Below, piece after piece: positions 1 through 5,169 of a stretch of 8,788 bases of DNA. This DNA is from Flavobacteriales bacterium UBA7443 (GTDB lineage Bacteria > Bacteroidota > Bacteroidia > Flavobacteriales_D > Sanyastnellaceae): assembly GCA_002477505.1 (NCBI GenBank), contig DLQB01000157.1, positions 1 to 8,788 on the forward strand, in the 5' to 3' direction. A program made the position numbers and the translations under genes. The number at the start of each line of letters is the position of its first letter. Position 1 is the stretch's first letter. The notes beneath the pieces are model-generated. The model ran no database searches. It was not told the DNA's origin and worked only from the letters and a program-made list of their open reading frames with translations.

Positions 1-44
1 TATTGCGTTGAAACGCAAAACCAATCCTACTGTACGAGCGCCCT

Positions 45-79
45 CTGATAATGAATAATTACAAGTAGTTGATTATCAG
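45..79. repeat. 8-bp perfect inverted repeat upstream of the dehydrogenase gene
   Basis: CTGATAAT at 45-52 is matched by its exact reverse complement ATTATCAG at 72-79, with an AT-rich 19-nt spacer between them. It ends about 35 bp upstream of the promoter-like element at 115-122, a position that would suit a regulator binding site. The arms could also form a weak hairpin. No T-tract follows, so it is not a terminator. Function is inferred from position only, and an 8-bp match in AT-rich DNA may be chance. Confidence 0.35.
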
Positions 80-114
80 TTGTTTAAATGAGTGGGTCTT
101 CGTGCCAAGGACAT

Positions 115-122
115 TACCTTTG
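115..122 (+). promoter_or_regulatory. Bacteroidota-type -7 promoter element (TAccTTTG)
   Basis: TACCTTTG matches the Bacteroidota primary-sigma -7 consensus TAnnTTTG at all fixed positions. It lies 21 nt before the ATG at 144, giving a short leader with an A-run and no Shine-Dalgarno, as is usual in this phylum. No convincing -33 TTG/TTTG is seen at the usual spacing, so the call rests on the -7 box and its position. If correct, it excludes the upstream in-frame TTG at 69 as the start of the dehydrogenase. Confidence 0.42.
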
Positions 123-143
123 CACCACGAAAAAAAACCAACC

Positions 144-1676
144 ATGGACATTCAAAGCATCCTTAGCACCCTCAACATCCAAGATCACAATCACGGCGTC
201 ATGATTGGAACCGAATCGTTTGGATCGGGCCCAACCATTGATTCCATCTCTCCGGTTGATGGAAAAAAAATCGCCTCCTTGTCGAGCGCTACCGCGGACG
301 AATATGAGCGCGCTATCACCGCAGCCCAAAAAGCATTCCACGAGTGGAAGACTGTGCCCGCACCCAAACGCGGAGAAGTTGTACGGCAATTTGGTGACGC
401 CCTGCGTGTGAAGAAAGACGCCTTGGGTGCATTGGTCAGCTATGAAATGGGAAAGTCCCTGCAAGAAGGGTTGGGTGAAGTGCAGGAGATGATTGACATC
501 TGTGATTTCGCTGTTGGCTTGAGTCGTCAGCTGTACGGAATGACCACGCATTCTGAGCGACCCGAACACCGCATGTTCGAGCAGTACCACCCGCTTGGTG
601 TGGTCGGTATTATTTCCGCTTTCAACTTCCCTGTTGCTGTTTGGGCGTGGAACACTGCTTTGGCTTGGATCAGCGGAGACGCTTGCGTCTGGAAGCCGTC
701 TGAAAAAAGTGCACTTTGCTCAATTGCGTGTCAACACATCTGGAACGATGTTGCAGCGGCCAATGATGTCCCTCAGGGACTGTCTTGTGTTGTGAATGGA
801 ATGGCAGATATTGGACAGATGATGAGTGCTGATAAGCGCATTCCACTTGTGAGCGCCACCGGCAGCACACGCATGGGGAAGTCGGTTGGCGAAACGGTTG
901 GTGCTCGACTCGGGCGCGCTTTGCTTGAGCTTGGTGGAAACAACGCAATCATCATTGCTCCAGATGCCGATCTCGAAATGGTAGTTCCCGCTGCAGTATT
1001 CGGTGCTGTCGGCACGTGTGGTCAGCGCTGTACATCCACCCGAAGGTTAATTATTCATCGATCCGTATACGACCAAGTCAAGAATGTCTTGAGTAGTGCT
1101 TATGGTCAATTGAAAATTGGAAACCCTTTGGATGAGTCCAACCACGTCGGCCCGCTGACCGACCGCGACGCTGTTGACACCTACCTCAATGCCCTGCAAG
1201 CCGTAAAAGATCAAGGTGGTTCGTTTGTCGTGGAGGGAGGGTTACTCGAAGGGCCTGGGTATGAAAGCGGTTGCTATGTGACGCCTTCCATTGCTGAAGC
1301 CACAAACGACATGCAAATCGTACAGCACGAGACGTTCGCACCGTTGCTTTATATGATGCCTTACGACACCCTGGAAGAGGCTATTGCGCTGCAAAATGGC
1401 GTTGCGCAAGGTCTATCGTCTGCAATCATGACCAACAGCGTTCGGGAAGCCGAATTGTTCCTGTCCGCTGCAGGGTCAGATTGTGGCATTGCCAATGTCA
1501 ACATTGGTACTTCTGGTGCCGAAATTGGCGGGGCGTTTGGCGGTGAAAAAGAAACCGGAGGGGGGCGTGAATCTGGATCTGACGCCTGGAAAGCCTACAT
1601 GCGTCGCCAAACCAACACGGTCAATTACGGCGCTTCGCTTCCGCTCGCGCAAGGAATTAAGTTTGACTTAGGTTGA
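144..1676 (+). CDS. amaB: L-aminoadipate-semialdehyde / piperideine-6-carboxylate dehydrogenase (ALDH7 family)
   Basis: A 510-residue cytosolic aldehyde dehydrogenase of the ALDH7 (antiquitin) family. The family oxidises 2-aminoadipate 6-semialdehyde, in equilibrium with piperideine-6-carboxylate, to 2-aminoadipate using NAD(P)+, a step of lysine catabolism. Visible residues are the oxyanion Asn161 (AFNFPV), the cofactor Lys184 (WKPSEK), the GSTRMG loop near 240-245, the general base Glu262 (LELGGNN), the nucleophile Cys296 within GQRCTSTRR, and Glu396 (ETFAP). The C-terminal part from TSGAEIGGAFGGEK through ESGSDAWKAYMRR to LPLAQGIKF is close to human ALDH7A1, and Arg295 next to the nucleophile and the EGLGEVQE helix fit the family's substrate carboxylate site. 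The ATG at 144 gives the normal family length. An in-frame TTG at 69 would add 25 non-conserved residues and lies upstream of the promoter-like box. The stop overlaps the next ATG. No lysine aminotransferase or saccharopine gene lies nearby, so the exact substrate is inferred from the family. Confidence 0.93.
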   Translation: MDIQSILSTLNIQDHNHGVMIGTESFGSGPTIDSISPVDGKKIASLSSATADEYERAITAAQKAFHEWKTVPAPKRGEVVRQFGDALRVKKDALGALVSYEMGKSLQEGLGEVQEMIDICDFAVGLSRQLYGMTTHSERPEHRMFEQYHPLGVVGIISAFNFPVAVWAWNTALAWISGDACVWKPSEKSALCSIACQHIWNDVAAANDVPQGLSCVVNGMADIGQMMSADKRIPLVSATGSTRMGKSVGETVGARLGRALLELGGNNAIIIAPDADLEMVVPAAVFGAVGTCGQRCTSTRRLIIHRSVYDQVKNVLSSAYGQLKIGNPLDESNHVGPLTDRDAVDTYLNALQAVKDQGGSFVVEGGLLEGPGYESGCYVTPSIAEATNDMQIVQHETFAPLLYMMPYDTLEEAIALQNGVAQGLSSAIMTNSVREAELFLSAAGSDCGIANVNIGTSGAEIGGAFGGEKETGGGRESGSDAWKAYMRRQTNTVNYGASLPLAQGIKFDLG

Positions 1677-2881
1677 TGCGTTACATGCATACGGGGGTTG
1701 CTTTTCTCGTGTTTTTTAGCCTTGCTGTGGCAGGGTGTGGGGATGCGTCTCGCTCCTCTCAACTTCCTGTTTCGCATGGCACCTCTGTTGAGTTCGTCCT
1801 GAACGATAGCGTCACCGCTTCGTTTCTTGGGTCGCGCGAAGGTGCGGTGTGGTCTTTGTACAATGGGGATGAAGTTGTCACGCTCACTCCGCTGAATGAT
1901 TCGACCTGGAAGGTTCCTGTTTTCAACGGGAGCTGGGTGCTGCACAAGGATCAAAAGAATGATTCTTATCGCGGTCATTGGGTGGACTCTTTGCGCAACC
2001 CGCCCGGCTCTTACCGTGTTCCTATACAGGTTTTGCCCACATCCGCCAGCGCTCAAGCGACAATCGAGCCGCTAGCAATTCCCACCGGTACGTGGGATGT
2101 GTGGTTTGGTGAAGACTCGAGCGATTCTCCGGGCTCCCAATTGGACCTCACCGCCGAAGGTGGAGCGGTGCGGGCCACGATACGCACCCCAACGGGAGAC
2201 TACCGCTACCTCGCGGGAACCGTGGTGGGCAATGCGTTGCAGCTTCAAACGTTTGATGGAGCGCACTTATTCGTTTTTACCGCTTCGCTACAGGACGGGA
2301 ATTGGGTGGGTGGACATTTCTATAGCGGGAATCATTATCACACCACCTGGCGCGCTGCATCCGCAGCACCCGCTCCGGACCAAAGCCCCATGCAATCCCT
2401 GGTGGTGCCTGATGAAGACTTGCGTGTATCCGTCGTTGATCGGGCGGGCAACCGCAGTTCAATCTCACTGCGTTCTGATTCACTTATTGTGCTGGATATT
2501 CTGGGTACCTGGTGTCCCAATTGCATGGATGAAGTTCGGTTGCTGCATGAGCTTTACAACCCTCAATCGCGCTTTCTTTCTGTCGCCTTCGAACGGGACA
2601 CGAACCCCGTTTCATCTTATGAAAGGCTCGACGCTTTTTCAGCTGAACTCAACCTTGATTGGGAGCTGTTTCTTGGCGGAAAGGCGAGCAAAAAAAGCGC
2701 AGCAGACGCTTTTCCTTTTTTGGACCGGGTCATCAGTTTTCCGACCACTTTATTCATTCGAGGCAACGACGTAATGGTTCACTCTGGGTTTAATGGGCCT
2801 GCAACCGGTGAGCGTTATACCATGGAAAAAAAGCGTTTCCAAGACCAACTGAACGGTTTTACTTCGTTGGAAAATCGTTGA
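1676..2881 (+). CDS. TlpA-like thioredoxin-fold lipoprotein
   Basis: A 401-residue exported lipoprotein. Residues 1-20 form a type II signal peptide ending in the lipobox LAVAGC, with Cys21 as the lipidation site. Residues about 30-230 are a beta-rich region that I do not assign to a named domain; one stretch (GTWDVWF, about 138-144) resembles the N-terminal part of other Bacteroidota TlpA-type proteins. Residues about 240-400 are a thioredoxin/redoxin fold with the redox site GTWCPNC (Cys280, Cys283) and the cis-proline segment FPTT (Pro356). It would act in the periplasm or at the outer membrane as a thiol-disulfide reductase or oxidase; the partner is unknown. The ATG at 1676 shares one base with the dehydrogenase TGA (TGATG), which indicates coupled translation in one operon. 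A TTG one codon earlier and an ATG at 1685 are alternative starts. The last 23 bp overlap the convergent minus-strand gene. Confidence 0.85.
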   Translation: MRYMHTGVAFLVFFSLAVAGCGDASRSSQLPVSHGTSVEFVLNDSVTASFLGSREGAVWSLYNGDEVVTLTPLNDSTWKVPVFNGSWVLHKDQKNDSYRGHWVDSLRNPPGSYRVPIQVLPTSASAQATIEPLAIPTGTWDVWFGEDSSDSPGSQLDLTAEGGAVRATIRTPTGDYRYLAGTVVGNALQLQTFDGAHLFVFTASLQDGNWVGGHFYSGNHYHTTWRAASAAPAPDQSPMQSLVVPDEDLRVSVVDRAGNRSSISLRSDSLIVLDILGTWCPNCMDEVRLLHELYNPQSRFLSVAFERDTNPVSSYERLDAFSAELNLDWELFLGGKASKKSAADAFPFLDRVISFPTTLFIRGNDVMVHSGFNGPATGERYTMEKKRFQDQLNGFTSLENR

Positions 2882-4811
2882 CCCTGTCCACTTCAATCCT
2901 TTTGTCTTGATTGGCAAGTTTCCATGACGTGTGAAAAATCAGCCGTCCGATTTCTGCTGTCTTGCCGTACATAACCTTCTCAGGATCGTCGCCAGGACGA
3001 TGGTAATCTTCATGAACGCCGCTGAAATAGAAAATCACCGGTATGTTGTTTTTGGCGAAGTTGTAGTGATCCGATCGGTAGTAAAAACGATTGGGATCAT
3101 CAGGGGCGTTAAACGTGTAATCCAACGCCAATTTGGTGTGCTTTGTGTTGGCTTCTTCGCTGATGGCATGCAGCTCTGAAGAGAGTTTGTCTGAGCCAAT
3201 TAAGTACACATAACGGTTGTCATCATCGTGTGCTTCGTCCACCCGACCGATCATGTCCACATTCAAATTGGCTACCGTATTCTCCAACGGCCAAATCGGG
3301 TGGTCTGCATACCACTCGCTGCCAAGCAATCCTTTTTCCTCTCCAACCACGGTCATGAGCAAAACACTTCTTCGTGGTCCATTTCCTTCTCTTACAGCCT
3401 TCATATATGCCTCAGCCAGCTCCAAGACCGTCACGGTTCCTGAACCATCGTCGTCCGCTCCGTTGTGGATTTCCCCATCTATGATGCCCACGTGATCATA
3501 GTGTGATGTAATCACCACAAGTTCCTCTGCTAAAACAGAATCTCTACCGGGAATGTAGCCCAAGACATTCTGAGAGACAATGTGCTCTTCTTCCCGCAAC
3601 AGCTCGAAGCTCCAAGTGGCTTCAGGCAACACACAAGAAGCTAGGGTCTTTCCCTTTCTCTGCGCCTTCGTCCATTTTTTCCAAGACTTAAGCGCGGATC
3701 CCTTCCACCAATTGGATGTTGAAGCTGCGGAAACCAAAAAGGTAGGAATACGCGTACCATCGCCTTCCAATGATTTCGAGCGATCCAGCGTCATGGATTT
3801 TCGCATCAACCACGGCTTCATGCGGCTGCGCAGTGTCGACAGGTCGTCGCCTACCACGATCACGGCACGTGCGCCTTTCTCGCTTGCTTTGATGCGTGCA
3901 TCGTTCAACCCTCTTTGCCAGTTGGTTTCACCTTCCTTTGATTCCGCCTGAATGACCACCGCCATGCCGGTTACATCCGGCCATTCCGCAGTGTCGGCAA
4001 TAGCAACCATGGGAAGGTTTGCCATCGAGCCATCCCTGATTCCTGGATAAAACAAGAACTCTTCTAAAAAAACCAATGACTTCCCAGCGACAACCGCTGT
4101 TCCTCCTTGTATTTGAGATCGAACCAAGGGCACATCTTGATAATATGTTTTGCCGTCGAACGGTGCAATACCTACAGATTCGAAATGACTCGCGATGTAA
4201 GCTGCTGCTTTTTCCGCACCGGGTTCACCTGTCTCTCGCCCTTCAAAAGCATCGCTCGCTATCACCATTAAATGGCTCTTCAAATCCTCTGCTAATATCG
4301 AACTTGCATACACCTCCGGTGCAGCCAATTCTGATGTTTGGGCATTCAACAGTCCCAACGTAGACGCCAATAAAAACACCAAAGAACACGCTATTTTACC
4401 TACACGACGCGCATGGCGACCCCCTTCAAATTGCTCGTCCAAAAAAGCATTCAGGATTTCAATTGCCTGAGGATGAGAAACAAATCGTGCAGGAATGCAT
4501 AGGACATTTGCGTTGTTGTGTTGCTTCACCAAACGAGCCACTTCAGTATTCCAAGCCAAGCCAGCGCGAACTTTTTGGTGTTTGTTTGCGGTCATTGCTA
4601 CTCCATTCGCCGATCCACAAATCAAAATTCCACAATCCACCTCACCCTCCGAAACATCTGTAGCAACGGCATGCGCAAAATCCGGATAATCGACACTATC
4701 ACTTGTGTCTGTTCCTCTGTTTATCGTTTCAATATTCTTGTTTCCCAAGTGTTCTATGAGTACCTTTTTGAGGCTGGGGTCCGCGTGGTCTCCTCCAATT
4801 GAAATGCGCAT
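2859..4811 (-). CDS. RpiB-M28 fusion: ribose-5-phosphate isomerase B joined to a PA-domain zinc aminopeptidase
   Basis: One 650-residue frame carries two complete proteins. Residues 1-143 are ribose-5-phosphate isomerase B (interconverts ribose 5-phosphate and ribulose 5-phosphate): GGDHA (Asp8, His9), catalytic Cys65 in ILICGSANG, AMTANK, His98 in QHNNANVL and the phosphate-binding EGGRHARRV end (Arg132, Arg136). The C-terminus KIACS is where I expect Bacteroidota RpiB to stop. Instead it continues directly into a hydrophobic stretch ending LLNAQ (144-158), shaped like a signal peptide core. Residues about 165-235 lead into the peptidase, about 240-400 look like an inserted PA domain, and about 405-635 are the M28 metallopeptidase with its expected zinc and catalytic residues: His437 and Asp439 (SHYDH), Asp454 (GADDDGSG), Glu491/Glu492 (GEEKGLLGS), Asp519 (NVDMIGR) and His604 (DYHRPGDD). 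No in-frame ATG with a charged leader exists at the junction, only TTG and GTG at codons 144-145. A real fusion, internal initiation or an assembly error are all possible. Confidence 0.9.
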   Translation of the reverse strand: MRISIGGDHADPSLKKVLIEHLGNKNIETINRGTDTSDSVDYPDFAHAVATDVSEGEVDCGILICGSANGVAMTANKHQKVRAGLAWNTEVARLVKQHNNANVLCIPARFVSHPQAIEILNAFLDEQFEGGRHARRVGKIACSLVFLLASTLGLLNAQTSELAAPEVYASSILAEDLKSHLMVIASDAFEGRETGEPGAEKAAAYIASHFESVGIAPFDGKTYYQDVPLVRSQIQGGTAVVAGKSLVFLEEFLFYPGIRDGSMANLPMVAIADTAEWPDVTGMAVVIQAESKEGETNWQRGLNDARIKASEKGARAVIVVGDDLSTLRSRMKPWLMRKSMTLDRSKSLEGDGTRIPTFLVSAASTSNWWKGSALKSWKKWTKAQRKGKTLASCVLPEATWSFELLREEEHIVSQNVLGYIPGRDSVLAEELVVITSHYDHVGIIDGEIHNGADDDGSGTVTVLELAEAYMKAVREGNGPRRSVLLMTVVGEEKGLLGSEWYADHPIWPLENTVANLNVDMIGRVDEAHDDDNRYVYLIGSDKLSSELHAISEEANTKHTKLALDYTFNAPDDPNRFYYRSDHYNFAKNNIPVIFYFSGVHEDYHRPGDDPEKVMYGKTAEIGRLIFHTSWKLANQDKRIEVDRVNDFPTK

Positions 4812-4880
4812 GTCGTTGATTTTGGGAGCAAGTTAATTAACAAGCAACCTGTTCATACCGATTGAAACCGGTTCACAACT

Positions 4881-4973
4881 TTAAAACAACTGAATTAGGT
4901 TAATTGCACTAAAGGTGGTAAGCAGACCAAGCGCAAGAAAAGCAAGCAATTTGACCTCATTTTTCACGTTCAT
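4881..4973 (-). CDS. Possible 30-residue single-helix membrane protein
   Basis: An ATG at 4973 opens a 31-codon frame ending in TAA at 4881. The product has a short charged N-terminus (MNVKNEVK) followed by about 20 hydrophobic residues (roughly 9-28, LLAFLALGLL onward) and ends LIQLF, the pattern of a small inner-membrane protein with one helix. It lies 69 nt upstream of the RpiB-M28 start on the same strand and could share its transcript. The start sits in an A-rich context (GAAAAATGA). I do not recognise a family. A frame this short can arise by chance, but the charge-then-hydrophobic layout is what a real small protein would show. Confidence 0.45.
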   Translation of the reverse strand: MNVKNEVKLLAFLALGLLTTFSAINLIQLF

Positions 4974-4979
4974 TTTTCA
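4957..4979. repeat. 10-bp direct repeat spanning the small ORF start
   Basis: TCATTTTTCA occurs at 4957-4966 and again at 4970-4979, separated by CGT (period 13). On the minus strand each copy reads TGAAAAATGA, so the ATG of the small membrane ORF lies inside one copy and an out-of-frame ATG lies in the other. It may be a duplicated initiation region, a protein-binding site or simple slippage; the sequence does not decide. Confidence 0.5.
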
Positions 4980-4981
4980 TC

Positions 4982-5056
4982 ATGAAATACCACATTATAG
5001 ACAAAGCGATTCACCAAAAGATATTCAACATTGATGTTTTCAATCATTGTGTATAA
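4982..5056 (+). CDS. Doubtful 24-residue ORF before a terminator-like hairpin
   Basis: ATG at 4982 to TAA at 5054-5056 encodes 24 residues beginning MKYHIIDKAIHQ. The only argument for it is placement: the stop lies 10 nt before a G/C stem followed by a T-run, as in a leader peptide or a very short gene. There is no hydrophobic segment, no known motif and no run of one regulatory amino acid. It also overlaps the likely promoter region of the opposite-strand small ORF. It is probably not coding. Confidence 0.15.
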   Translation: MKYHIIDKAIHQKIFNIDVFNHCV

Positions 5057-5066
5057 CCACGCTATT

Positions 5067-5089
5067 CTCCTGTTTTCAGGAGTATTTTT
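5067..5089 (+). terminator. Rho-independent terminator-like hairpin in the leader of the MORN-repeat gene
   Basis: CTCCTG (5067-5072), a TTTT loop and CAGGAG (5077-5082) form a perfect 6-bp stem, followed after two bases by TTTTT (5085-5089). The T-run follows only on the plus strand, so it would stop rightward transcription. No established plus-strand gene ends here. It lies 81-103 nt before the MORN-repeat ATG, so it is either an attenuator in that gene's leader or the end of an unannotated short transcript. Confidence 0.5.
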
Positions 5090-5169
5090 ATCCCAATAGC
5101 TGTGCAGAACACATTGCAAAATGTGAAAAACACAATTCGCAGAAGAAAATCAAACGGTTTACTCACAGT

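Larger units (their letters stand above)
4812..5169. other. Divergent intergenic region between the RpiB-M28 and MORN-repeat genes
   Basis: This 358-bp AT-rich stretch separates two outward-facing genes and must carry their promoters. It contains two exact short palindromes, GTTAATTAAC (4832-4841) and AACCGGTT (4866-4873), both in the presumed leader of the minus-strand gene. It also holds a possible small minus-strand membrane-protein gene, a 10-bp direct repeat, a doubtful plus-strand short ORF, a terminator-like hairpin, and a small CACATT/AATGTG inverted repeat at 5110-5125. The best plus-strand -7 candidate is TAGCTGTG (5097-5104), one mismatch from TAnnTTTG. On the minus strand, TCGCTTTG (about 5005-5012) is one mismatch off. 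Neither is convincing alone. Confidence 0.5.

Noticed and set aside
1..20. Small hairpin TTGCGT/ACGCAA as a terminator of an upstream gene
   Set aside because: The stem is only 6 bp and no T-run follows on either strand.
69..143. N-terminal extension of the dehydrogenase from a TTG at 69
   Set aside because: The 25 extra residues do not resemble the ALDH7 N-terminus, and a -7 promoter-like box lies inside the extension; ATG at 144 gives the normal length.
1625..2056. 143-codon minus-strand open frame across the dehydrogenase/lipoprotein junction
   Set aside because: It is antisense to the C-terminus of a conserved enzyme and to the signal peptide of the next gene; no domain is seen.
2097..2774. 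225-codon plus-strand open frame inside the lipoprotein gene
   Set aside because: It lies wholly within the lipoprotein gene in another frame, has no recognisable domain and is rich in unlikely residues (many Trp, Cys, Arg); the lipobox and CPNC motif support the other frame.
4866..4873. AACCGGTT palindrome as an operator for the RpiB-M28 gene
   Set aside because: Only 8 bp with no second copy; too short to claim as a site.
5047..5169. N-terminal extension of the MORN-repeat protein from a TTG at 5047
   Set aside because: It would place 41 residues before a good signal peptide and translate through the terminator-like hairpin.
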